NCBI RefSeq assembly: GCF_012927345.1
Contig: NZ_JABBGJ010000012.1
Span: forward strand, 62,001 to 126,000
Source: Paraburkholderia polaris
Lineage (GTDB): Bacteria > Pseudomonadota > Gammaproteobacteria > Burkholderiales > Burkholderiaceae
Direction: 5' to 3'
DNA: 64,000 bases
Position 1 is the first letter of the stretch. Each line of letters starts with the position of its first letter. Below the pieces are notes generated by a model. That model did not search any database. It was not told the origin of the DNA and was given only the letters and a program-made list of their open reading frames with translations. Made by a program: the position numbers and the translations under genes. Below, one piece after another: positions 18,360-26,348 of this stretch.

Positions 18360-19038
18360 GTGGGATGGCGCACGGGTAAAGACGGCGCTCATGCAGAGAC
18401 GGCGGTCGATGTGCGTAACGGAGCGTGCCTCGCGTCTGATTTTTGCACTGTCTGTGTGATTGCCCGCACTCCCGCTTTTGCAAATTCTTTTTTGTGTTCG
18501 GACAAGCACTTATACGAAACGTTTGTTCGCGTTACGGTCTATTCCTTTCCGTGGGAACTACTTCCTGTAGAGAACAGGTTCGCCTGCGGTGGTTCGATTC
18601 ATCTGATGAAGAGATCCATGCGTCCAATAAAAAAATAATAGTTTGGACTGCATATCTAAAAGCAAAAATTTCCAGCGGTTCAGAGGGGCGGCAATTAACG
18701 ATCCTTGACAGTTGCGCAACGCAATTGATCGGAAACAGACCATCAATATCGCATTGCGTGGGCTACCGCACGGTCACCAGACGGCGCTCCGCATAACTTC
18801 AACGTCCATCAGGCCCTGCTGTGTTCTCTCAAGGATTTGTTCGCGCACAGTGAGTCGTTTATCCCAGACCAGGTGAAACCGGATCGGGATTTTCCGCGGG
18901 AGAGATGCCGGGTGTCACGCAGTTTTCGTGTGGTACGCGGCAATGTCGACCGGGCTTCGAAGTTTCATTTTTAACAGCGAACAGGGATTCACTCGTTATC
19001 TGGATCTGTCTTTCGAAATATATGTTTAGGAGAATGAA
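18360..19038. promoter_or_regulatory. 680-bp gene-free, AT-richer leader of the repeat-protein gene
   Basis: No convincing coding frame is found on either strand. Base composition drops well below the neighbours (for example CAAATTCTTTTTTGTG near 18480 and CCAATAAAAAAATAATAG near 18625). It starts at the truncated end of the SDR relic and ends in the ribosome site TTTAGGAGAATGAA before ATG 19039. The long AT-rich leader suggests H-NS-type silencing or complex regulation, by inference. Confidence 0.5.
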
Positions 19039-21192
19039 ATGAAAAAGCAAACCGGGGATGCGCGAGGGTTGGGGACAAGCAGAGCGGTATTGGCGGTTGC
19101 TGTCAGTCTTTATGCTGCGATGGCGGGTGCTCAAACGAATGCGGCGACACCTGCGGCGCCGTCGGTAAATTCGACGCAACTGATGGTTGCGCAAGCGTTG
19201 CCGATGCCTTGTGCGCCATTCGACGCGTCTGGCTGCAAGCAGCAGGACGGTGGATCGCGGGCATCCGGGGGAGTTGGAGTGGCAGCGGCCGCAGGTCTCG
19301 GGTCGACGTCGTCTTCGGGCTCACAGAACAGCAATGGCAGCGGAACTTCGTCGCCCGGGTCGGTCGCGGCGGGATTAGGCACTGGCAGTGCGGGGAGCGG
19401 TAGTGGGGGGAAGGGTGGGGCGGGTAGTGGTGGGGCGGGTAGTGGTGGGGCGGGTAGTGGTGGGGCGGGTAGCGGTGGGACGGGTAGCGGTGGGACGGGT
19501 AGTGGCGGGACTGGCAGCGGTGGGACGGGTAGTGGCGGAACAGGCAGTGGTGGGACAGGTGGCAGTGGCGACGGCGGTGATGGCGGGTCGGGCGGCAATG
19601 GTGACGGCGGTAGTAACGGTGGGCATCACGGCGGCCATGGCCACCATGGTCATGGTCATGGTGACGGTGGCCACGGCGATGGCGGTCATGGCGATGGTGG
19701 CCATGGTGATGGCGGTCATGGCGACGGTGGTCACGGTGATGGCGGTCATGGCGACGGTGGTCACGGTGATGGCGACGGTGGTCACGGTGATGGCGGTCAT
19801 GGCGACGGTGGTCACGGTGATGGCGACGGTGGTCACGGTGATGGCGGTCATGGCGACGGTGGTCACGGTGATGGCGGTCACGGTGATGGTGGCCACGGCG
19901 ATGGCGGTCACGGCGATAGTGGCCATGGTGATGGCGGTCACGGCGATGGTGGTCATGGTGATGGCGGCCACGGCGATGGCGGTCACGGCGACGCCGGTCA
20001 TGGCGATGGCGGCCACGGCGATGGCGGTCATGGCGATAGCGGTCACGGCGATGGCGGCCACGGCGATGGCGGTCACGGCGACGGCGGTCATGGCGATGGC
20101 GGCCACGGCGACGGCGGCCATGGTGACGGTGGCCATGGCGATGGCGGCCACGGCGACGGCGGCCATGGTGACGGTGGTCACGGTGATGGCGGTCACGGTG
20201 ATGGCGGTCACGGCGATGGTGGTCATGGTGATGGCGGTCACGGCGATGGTGGTCACGGCGATGGTGGTCATGGTGATGGCGGCCACGGCGACGGCGGTCA
20301 CGGCGATGGCGGTCACGGCGACGCCGGTCATGGCGATGGCGGCCACGGCGATGGCGGTCATGGCGATGGTGGTCATGGCGATGGCGGTCATGGTGATGGT
20401 GGCCATGGTGATGGCGGCCACGGTGACGGTGGCCACGGCGATGGCGGTCATGGCGACGGCGGTCATGGTGACGGCGGTCACGGCGACGGAGGTCATGGCG
20501 ATGGCGGCCACGGTGATGGCGGTCATGGTGACGGTGGCCAAGGCGATGGCGGTCATGGCGATGGCGGTCATGGTGACGGTGGCCGCGGCGATGGCGGTCA
20601 TGGCGATGGCGGCCACGGCGATGGCGGTCACGGCGATGGCGGTCACGGCGACGGTGGCCATGGTGATGGTGGTCACGGCGATGGCGGTCATGGCGATGGC
20701 GGTCATGGTGACGGTGGTCACGGCGATGGCGGCCACGGTGATGGCGGTCATGGTGACGGTGGCCATGGCGCTGGTGGTCACGGCGCTGGTGGTCGCGGCG
20801 ACGGTGGCCACGGCGATGGCGGCCATGGTGACGGTGGTCACGGGGATGGTGGCCACGGTGACGGTGGCCACGGCGATGGCGGCCATGGTGACGGTGGTCA
20901 CGGGGATGGTGGCCACGGTGACGGTGGCCATGGCGCTGGCGGTCGCGGCGACGGCGGCCATGGCGATGGCGGCCACGGTGACGGTGGCCATGGAGCTGGC
21001 GGTCGCGGCGACGGCGGTCACGGCGATGGCGGCCATGGCGACGGTGGCAAAGGCGACGGTGGCAAAGGCGACGGTGGCAAAGGCGGCAGCGGCAAAGGCG
21101 GCAGCGGCCAGGGCCACGGCGGCGGCTTCGGTGGTGGCTTCGGTAGCGGCGGCGGCCATGGCGGCGGTTACGGCGGTGGCCACGGCCACTGA
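19039..21192 (+). CDS. Secreted glycine/histidine/aspartate-rich protein with about 90 GDGGH pentapeptide repeats
   Basis: A 717-residue protein. It starts with a signal peptide (hydrophobic SRAVLAVAVSLYAAMAGA, cleavage near AQ). A unique segment of about 90 residues with two cysteines follows. Next is a GSGG/AGSGGTGSGG linker (about residues 115-200). A very long GDGGH repeat occupies about residues 205-675, and a GGK then GGGFGGGFG, GGGYGGGHGH tail ends the protein. Variants include GDSGH, GDAGH, GAGGH, GDGGR, GDGGQ and two GD insertions. His and Asp every five residues suggests metal binding, or an elastic or adhesive surface polymer; this is inference. No known domain is seen. RBS TTTAGGAGAATGAA supports the start. 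Confidence 0.85.
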   Translation: MKKQTGDARGLGTSRAVLAVAVSLYAAMAGAQTNAATPAAPSVNSTQLMVAQALPMPCAPFDASGCKQQDGGSRASGGVGVAAAAGLGSTSSSGSQNSNGSGTSSPGSVAAGLGTGSAGSGSGGKGGAGSGGAGSGGAGSGGAGSGGTGSGGTGSGGTGSGGTGSGGTGSGGTGGSGDGGDGGSGGNGDGGSNGGHHGGHGHHGHGHGDGGHGDGGHGDGGHGDGGHGDGGHGDGGHGDGGHGDGDGGHGDGGHGDGGHGDGDGGHGDGGHGDGGHGDGGHGDGGHGDGGHGDSGHGDGGHGDGGHGDGGHGDGGHGDAGHGDGGHGDGGHGDSGHGDGGHGDGGHGDGGHGDGGHGDGGHGDGGHGDGGHGDGGHGDGGHGDGGHGDGGHGDGGHGDGGHGDGGHGDGGHGDGGHGDGGHGDGGHGDAGHGDGGHGDGGHGDGGHGDGGHGDGGHGDGGHGDGGHGDGGHGDGGHGDGGHGDGGHGDGGHGDGGHGDGGQGDGGHGDGGHGDGGRGDGGHGDGGHGDGGHGDGGHGDGGHGDGGHGDGGHGDGGHGDGGHGDGGHGDGGHGDGGHGAGGHGAGGRGDGGHGDGGHGDGGHGDGGHGDGGHGDGGHGDGGHGDGGHGDGGHGAGGRGDGGHGDGGHGDGGHGAGGRGDGGHGDGGHGDGGKGDGGKGDGGKGGSGKGGSGQGHGGGFGGGFGSGGGHGGGYGGGHGH
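19660..21060. repeat. 15-bp coding tandem repeat array (GGNGAYGGNGGNCAY), about 90 units
   Basis: The array is a degenerate 15-mer encoding GDGGH. Silent positions alternate (GGC/GGT, GAC/GAT, CAC/CAT), and runs of two to four units share the same silent pattern, for example around 20821-20940. That pattern suggests growth by repeated unequal duplication of multi-unit blocks. Because the unit contains no stop in any register, other frames also stay open across it. Confidence 0.9.
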
Positions 21193-21677
21193 CGCAGCGG
21201 GCGATCCTCTGCGCGCGGCAGCCGGCAAACGGCTTCCCGCGCTGATGTCCCGGCCGCGATCACACGAGCGGACAGTCGACCGTCCGCTCACCGTCAGGTC
21301 CGCCAATCCCGCGCAAAACAGAAACAGAAAAAAACAAAAAAACCAACGCGCGATAATCCAGAAAGTAAAAAATCCCATCGACCGATTTGCCTTCAACCCG
21401 AAGGCAATCCCGTCGATGGGATGACTCGCAGCAACCTCTCGCATCTTCCCAACCAAAACAACCCACCGCTACCCCGGCCCCCCACTGCGTCACTTCAATC
21501 ACCTGCCTTCTGAAGCTCGGCAAGCATCCGCTCGACGCGATCCGCGGAAACGCAAACGGCGTCCGCCTGATAGAGTGCCGTCCATGATTAAATGCCGAAG
21601 CCTCGCTCGCCATCTAAAACGCCAAAGCCAGGTCCCAGCGGGCATATCGCAACAATCCATTCATAACGGAGTTCGCG
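21193..21677. other. Intergenic region after the repeat gene
   Basis: It contains an A-rich segment (about 21312-21345), the long inverted repeat at 21372-21422 and then the leader of the nitrilase gene. No gene is seen. Confidence 0.5.
21372..21422. terminator. Long interrupted hairpin between the repeat gene and the nitrilase gene
   Basis: ATCCCATCGAC (21372-21382) pairs with GTCGATGGGAT (21412-21422), and inside it TGCCTTC pairs with GAAGGCA around an AACC loop. On the plus strand no T run follows. On the minus strand the stem is followed by TTTTTTACTTT, so as a classic terminator it points leftward although no minus-strand gene ends there. It may still act as a transcript-end structure for the repeat gene. 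Confidence 0.45.
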
Positions 21678-22544
21678 TTGAATAACAAACAGGCCCCGCT
21701 ACCGCAATCGCCATTGCGAATTGCAGCAGCGCAAGCGCAACCGGTTTGCGGCGACGTCACGGCAAACATTGCCAAAACAGTCGAGCTGACTTGCGTTGCC
21801 GCCGACCGCGGCGCGAAACTGGTGGTTTTTCCCGAGAAATTCCTGAGCGGCTATGAGCCTGGCCTGATTGCCGGCGACCCCGCAAAATACGCCTTCGAAG
21901 ATCACGATGCGCGGCTCGCGCCGATTCGGGAAGTTTGCCGCCAGCGCGAGATCGCCGTGATCGTCGGTGCGGCAACACGTGGCGTAGGCGGCTTGGGCGG
22001 CCTTCATATTTCTTCGCTGGTGTTCAACCGTTCCGGCGAGCTGATCGAGCCGTATCACAAGCAGCATCTCTACAGCAGCGAGACGAAGATTTACCAGCCG
22101 GGCACGCAAGGCTGCATGCTGGAGATTGAGGGATGGCGGCTTGCGCTCGGCGTGTGCTACGACTCCGGCTTTCCGGAGCATGCGCGCAGCGCCGCAGTGA
22201 ACGGCGCGCACGCGTATCTGGTGAGCGCGCTCTTCAGCCTGAAGACGGGCTATCACCAGTCACGCATCTGGTTTCCGGCGCGTGCTTTCGACAACACCCT
22301 GTACGTCTTGCTGTCGAATCACGTCGGCACCACAGGCGGCTGGGAAACGTGTGGTGCGAGCGCGATCTGGGGCCCTTATGGCGACGTGATAGAGGAAGCG
22401 AGCCGCGAACGGGAAGAAGTGATCACTGCGCTACTCGATCCCGCCGTGCTCGCCGATGTCCGTGAGCGCGAGACGGTGCTCACGGACTTCAAGGCGTACG
22501 GCGATGAAACGGCGGGTGGTTACGTGGTGCGTCGTCTGGATTAA
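21678..22544 (+). CDS. Carbon-nitrogen hydrolase (nitrilase superfamily)
   Basis: A 288-residue amidohydrolase with the intact E-K-C triad: E53 in VVFPEKFLSGYE, K128 in EPYHKQHLY and C160 in LGVCYDSGFPEHAR. Members hydrolyse linear amides or nitriles. The start is TTG 21678, preceded by AACGGAGTTCGCG at good spacing; no suitable ATG lies nearby. It converges with an MFS gene and lies near a sulfatase and a MarR regulator. A shared catabolic role is plausible but unproven. Confidence 0.9.
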   Translation: MNNKQAPLPQSPLRIAAAQAQPVCGDVTANIAKTVELTCVAADRGAKLVVFPEKFLSGYEPGLIAGDPAKYAFEDHDARLAPIREVCRQREIAVIVGAATRGVGGLGGLHISSLVFNRSGELIEPYHKQHLYSSETKIYQPGTQGCMLEIEGWRLALGVCYDSGFPEHARSAAVNGAHAYLVSALFSLKTGYHQSRIWFPARAFDNTLYVLLSNHVGTTGGWETCGASAIWGPYGDVIEEASREREEVITALLDPAVLADVRERETVLTDFKAYGDETAGGYVVRRLD

Positions 22545-22564
22545 CCAACGGCACGCACAAGTGC

Positions 22565-23899
22565 TTACTTCAGCGCAACTGGCTGCCCCGCGCTGATCCC
22601 TTTGCGTTTTGGCGCGGGCACGGCCCACAGCAGCGCAACCATGCCCACGATCAGGAGCACCGCGATAACCGCAAAGCCAGCGTAGACGCTGCCGGTTTCG
22701 GCCTTCAGCATCCCGACCAACGAAGGGCTTACCGCGCCGCCAATCGCGCCGATCGCGGTAATCGTCGCGATACCGGCCGCAGCGGCGCCGCCATCCAGAT
22801 AGGCGGTGGGGATCGTCCAGAAAATGCTCAGAGTCGCGTAGATGCAGGTCGACGCAACCACCAGCAGGGTAACGGTGAAGGGAACGCTATGCGCGGCGAG
22901 CGGCAGCAGCAGAAAACTGCCGGCCACCGCGAAGCCGCAGCCCGCCACATGCCAGCGCCGTTCGGCGTGACGATCCGAGCTGCGTCCGATCACCACGATA
23001 CCGATGGCTGTGCAAACCGAAATCGCACCGCTCAACCAGCCGATATTGGCGATCTGTTGCACGCCGACGTGCCGCAGCAGCGTCGGAATCCAGAAGCCGA
23101 CCGCATTGAGTCCCATGAACACGCAGAAATAGATCGCCGACAGCAGATAGATCCGCGGGTTGCGCAACACATCGGAGAGTCGCGCGGGCGGCGCGTGGTG
23201 TGTGCCGCGCTGTTTTCGATCCGCTTCAAGCGCAGCGGTGACGTGGGCCTTTTCTGCGTCGTTCAGCCATTTTGCGTGCAGCGGACGATCGTCCAGATAG
23301 AGCATCGCCATAACGCCGAGCACGATGGCCGGGACGCCTTCGATCAGGAACAGCCACTGCCAGCCATGCAAGCCGAGCATGTCGTGGAAATGCACCATGA
23401 TCCAGCCCGACAGCGGGCCGCCGATGATGCCTGCCAACGGCACGGCCATGATGAACAGACTCGTGATGCGTCCACGTTGCCGATCGGGAAACCAATACGT
23501 CAGGTAAAGAATGATGCCGGGAAAAAAGCCGGCTTCGGCAGCGCCCAGCAGAAAGCGCAGCAGATACAGCATGCTCGCGCTCCTGACGAACATCAGCAGC
23601 ACCGTCAAACCACCCCACAGCACCATAATCCTCAGGAGCGTCTTGCGCACGCCGATACGATCCAGCAGCAGATTGCTCGGCAACTCGAACACCAGGTAGC
23701 CGACGAAGAACATCCCCGCCGCGAAACCGAACACGGCGTCGTCGAGTTTCAGATCCTGCAGGAACTGCAGCTTTGCAAAGCCGATGTTGACGCGGTCGAT
23801 GAAATTGACCACGTAGCAGATGAACAGAAACGGCACGATGCGCCGCGCGATCTTGCGATAAATCGCGTCGTCGGGCGTAAGGGCTGGCGAGCGCTGCAT
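22565..23899 (-). CDS. MFS transporter, anion:cation symporter (ACS) family
   Basis: A 444-residue, 12-helix permease. Features of the ACS branch (tartrate, phthalate and glucarate type transporters) are visible: RIVPFLFICYVVNFIDRVNI, GFAKLQFLQDLKLDDAVFG, LPSNLLLDRIGVRK and AAEAGFFPGIILYLTYWFP. It should import an organic anion with protons. ATG 23899 has the site AGGAGACACC; the extension to 23938 is unlikely. It lies downstream of the sulfatase on the same strand with a 149-bp gap carrying a small tandem repeat. Confidence 0.93.
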   Translation of the reverse strand: MQRSPALTPDDAIYRKIARRIVPFLFICYVVNFIDRVNIGFAKLQFLQDLKLDDAVFGFAAGMFFVGYLVFELPSNLLLDRIGVRKTLLRIMVLWGGLTVLLMFVRSASMLYLLRFLLGAAEAGFFPGIILYLTYWFPDRQRGRITSLFIMAVPLAGIIGGPLSGWIMVHFHDMLGLHGWQWLFLIEGVPAIVLGVMAMLYLDDRPLHAKWLNDAEKAHVTAALEADRKQRGTHHAPPARLSDVLRNPRIYLLSAIYFCVFMGLNAVGFWIPTLLRHVGVQQIANIGWLSGAISVCTAIGIVVIGRSSDRHAERRWHVAGCGFAVAGSFLLLPLAAHSVPFTVTLLVVASTCIYATLSIFWTIPTAYLDGGAAAAGIATITAIGAIGGAVSPSLVGMLKAETGSVYAGFAVIAVLLIVGMVALLWAVPAPKRKGISAGQPVALK

Positions 23900-23967
23900 G
23901 GTGTCTCCTGGCGGCCCGGCACGTTGGGCCGGACGCATATGATGGTTTTGTGAGGCGCAGCGTCAAT

Positions 23968-24002
23968 CTCTGCTTGAGGCTCTGCTTGAGGCTCTGCTTG
24001 AG
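23968..24002. repeat. 12-bp tandem repeat, three copies
   Basis: CTCTGCTTGAGG at 23968-23979 and 23980-23991, and a third copy (last base changed) from 23992. It lies between the sulfatase and MFS genes. Confidence 0.75.
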
Positions 24003-24048
24003 TCTCTCATCGAGGCCGCATTCGCGTCGTTAGCGCCAGTTGCCTGTA

Positions 24049-25620
24049 CTACCACTCGCCGAAAAAGACCCCCCAGTCTTTGTGCGTGTCGGTCTTGCTT
24101 TCGACAGTCGGGTTATCGATCGTGACGCGCTGTTTCAATGAGCCGTACCAGTCGGCGAGCTTCGCATGCATTTGCGCGTGGATGATGGCGTGACTCGCAT
24201 CGGCGCCGAGATCGACGTATTCGTCCGGATCGTTCGCCAGATCGAAGAGTTGCGGGCGATAGCCCTGCCAGTGTATGTATTTCCAGCGCGTATCACGCAC
24301 CATCCAGCCGCGGCATTCGTCGGGCTTGCGTTCCAGTGCGAGACGCGCGCCGCGGAAGCTATAGTCGAGTTCGGAGACCACGTAATCGCGCCAGCCTTCG
24401 GCGCGCTCCGTTTCGCCGCGCGTGAGCGCGAGCACCGAATGTCCTTCGATACGCTCTTCATGGGCCGGCAGGCCGAGCGCGTCGAGCACGGTCGGCACCA
24501 CGTCGATGCCCGACACGAAGCGCGCTTCGGCACTGCCGCGGGTGACGTCGGCACGCGTCGACGGATCGTAGACGATCATCGGCACGCGCTGCACGGTGTC
24601 GTAGAACAGTTCCTTCTCGCCGAGCCAATGATCGCCGAGGAAGTCACCGTGGTCGGCGGTGAACACGATCAAGGTGTCTTGCCAGCGGCCGAGCCGATCG
24701 AGCGTGTCCCACAGTTGGCCGAGGTGATCATCGATCTGCTGGATCAAGCCTTGATAGACCGGCCGCACGGTGTTCGACACTTCTTCACGCGCGAAATTAA
24801 CGCACTCTTCCTGAGTGCGATACGCGGCAACAACCGGGTGCGCATTGTCGAGTTCGGCGGCCTTGCGCGCGAGCGGCAGGCATTGATCGAGCGAATACAG
24901 GTTGTGATAGGGACGCGGCGCGACATAGGGCCAATGCGGCTTTACGTACGACAAATGCAATGCCCACGGCGTGTCGCCTTGCTGCTCGATATAGCGGATC
25001 GCCTGATTCGTCATGTAAGCCGTTTCGGAATGCGGCTCGGCCACCCGCGCCGGCCAGCGCACGTTGCGCATTTTCCAGCCGGATTGCACCGCGCCGCTGT
25101 CGTCTTCCACACTGATCGCGAAGTCGCTCCACGGTTTATCGCTGACGTAGCCGTGTTCGCGCAAAAAGGCCGGATAGCCGCTCTCCTTGCCGGGTTCGTG
25201 GTGACCGTCATAGCGGTCGAGCTCATCGAAAGAACCGGTTGAGAGGCGCTGCCCGAGCGGACTTTGACGCGCGATGTCGAGCCGCTGCATGCCGTTGCCG
25301 TCGGCCATCACGTGCGTCTTGCCGGCCAGCGCGAGCGAGCGGCCATTCAGGCGCAGGTATTCGCCGAGCGTCATTTCACCGATCGAGAGCGGCACGCGGT
25401 TCCAGTTGGCACCGTGACTGCTCATCGTCCGGCCGGTGTAATACGACATGCGCGACGGACCGCACACGCCGGAGCTGACGAAGGCATTGTCGAAACGCAC
25501 GCCGCGCGCGGCCAGCGCGTCGATATGACGGGTTTTAAGGTAGGGATGTCCGTAGCAGCCGAGATGATCGCGGCGCAGCTGGTCGCACATGATGAAGAGA
25601 ACGTTGCGGGTGTCCGCCAT
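24049..25620 (-). CDS. Sulfatase-family hydrolase (type I, formylglycine motif present)
   Basis: A 523-residue alkaline-phosphatase-superfamily enzyme. The metal-binding start NVLFIMCDQLRRDHLGCYG, the modification motif C53-G-P-S-R57 (SSGVCGPSRMSYYTGR) and the late FTADHGDFLGDH motif are intact. A formylglycine nucleophile is therefore expected. It has no signal peptide, so it should be cytoplasmic and fed by the adjacent ACS transporter. The motif form CGPSR and the length resemble phosphonate monoester hydrolases and alkyl/aryl sulfatases more than choline sulfatase. The substrate is unknown. The gene is divergent from the MarR regulator. Confidence 0.92.
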   Translation of the reverse strand: MADTRNVLFIMCDQLRRDHLGCYGHPYLKTRHIDALAARGVRFDNAFVSSGVCGPSRMSYYTGRTMSSHGANWNRVPLSIGEMTLGEYLRLNGRSLALAGKTHVMADGNGMQRLDIARQSPLGQRLSTGSFDELDRYDGHHEPGKESGYPAFLREHGYVSDKPWSDFAISVEDDSGAVQSGWKMRNVRWPARVAEPHSETAYMTNQAIRYIEQQGDTPWALHLSYVKPHWPYVAPRPYHNLYSLDQCLPLARKAAELDNAHPVVAAYRTQEECVNFAREEVSNTVRPVYQGLIQQIDDHLGQLWDTLDRLGRWQDTLIVFTADHGDFLGDHWLGEKELFYDTVQRVPMIVYDPSTRADVTRGSAEARFVSGIDVVPTVLDALGLPAHEERIEGHSVLALTRGETERAEGWRDYVVSELDYSFRGARLALERKPDECRGWMVRDTRWKYIHWQGYRPQLFDLANDPDEYVDLGADASHAIIHAQMHAKLADWYGSLKQRVTIDNPTVESKTDTHKDWGVFFGEW

Positions 25621-25803
25621 CTATAAGCACCGTCTGTGGCCTTGCGGCCTGAAGTAGGAGAAACCGGGGAGAGGCTTCGATGCTAGAAACGAAACTGACG
25701 ATTGACCTAATCAAATATATGTGCAGACGCACAATGCGCTGGGGCCGTCGCCACCAAAGCGCGTCATAATGGCCGGCAATCCCTTACTAGATGTACGCTC
25801 ACC

Positions 25804-26334
25804 GTGCCTGCGACCGACCCTCAATCGCTACCCGTGCTGAAGCATCCCCAGCACATAGACGAATTTCTGCTCTACAGGCTTCACAACCTGGCGCGTGTGG
25901 CGACTCAGGGCGTCGGTCTGATGTTCCGGCGCGAACTTGGCATTAGCCGGCGCGACTGGCGCATTCTCGCGTTCGTCGGCAAGTACCCGGACGCGAGCCT
26001 CACGCAACTCGCCGAAATGGCCGCGCTCGACATGGTGGTGGCGAGCCGCTGCGTCGCCAATATGGTGAAGAAGGGTTTGATTGCGAAGACGCGCCTGCCG
26101 GAGAACAAGCGGGTGGCCGTGCTCGCGCTCACCGAAGCTGGCCGCATCGCCTATGAACAGGCACGCGTAAGCGGGCAACGCTATAACACTGAGTTCGCGG
26201 CCTGCCTGAGTGATGAAGAAGCGCATTTACTCGACGGCCTGCTCAAGCGGATGGAGCAGCAAGCCGCGCAACTGACGCAACGCGAGATCGCCAGAAGCGG
26301 GCCGATGCCGTTACTCAGCGAAGACGTCGAATAA
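25804..26334 (+). CDS. MarR-family transcriptional regulator
   Basis: 176 residues with a winged-helix core at about 35-145: GISRRDWRILAFVGKYPDAS, LTQLAEMAALDMVVASRCVA and RLPENKRVAVLALTEAG. MarR proteins are dimeric repressors released by small aromatic or anionic ligands. The start is GTG 25804. It is divergent from the sulfatase-MFS unit across a 183-bp gap rich in AT near 25700 (AATCAAATATATG), the natural place for its operator. Confidence 0.93.
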   Translation: MPATDPQSLPVLKHPQHIDEFLLYRLHNLARVATQGVGLMFRRELGISRRDWRILAFVGKYPDASLTQLAEMAALDMVVASRCVANMVKKGLIAKTRLPENKRVAVLALTEAGRIAYEQARVSGQRYNTEFAACLSDEEAHLLDGLLKRMEQQAAQLTQREIARSGPMPLLSEDVE

Positions 26335-26348
26335 GCCCACTCGCTTCA

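Noticed and set aside
19660..21060. CRISPR-like direct repeats
   Set aside because: Repeats are contiguous 15-mers with no spacers and encode a uniform peptide; no cas genes nearby.
19375..21456. 693-codon minus-strand ORF across the GDGGH array
   Set aside because: Open only because the 15-bp repeat lacks stops in every register; it has no ribosome site, and the plus frame has a signal peptide and a good ribosome site.
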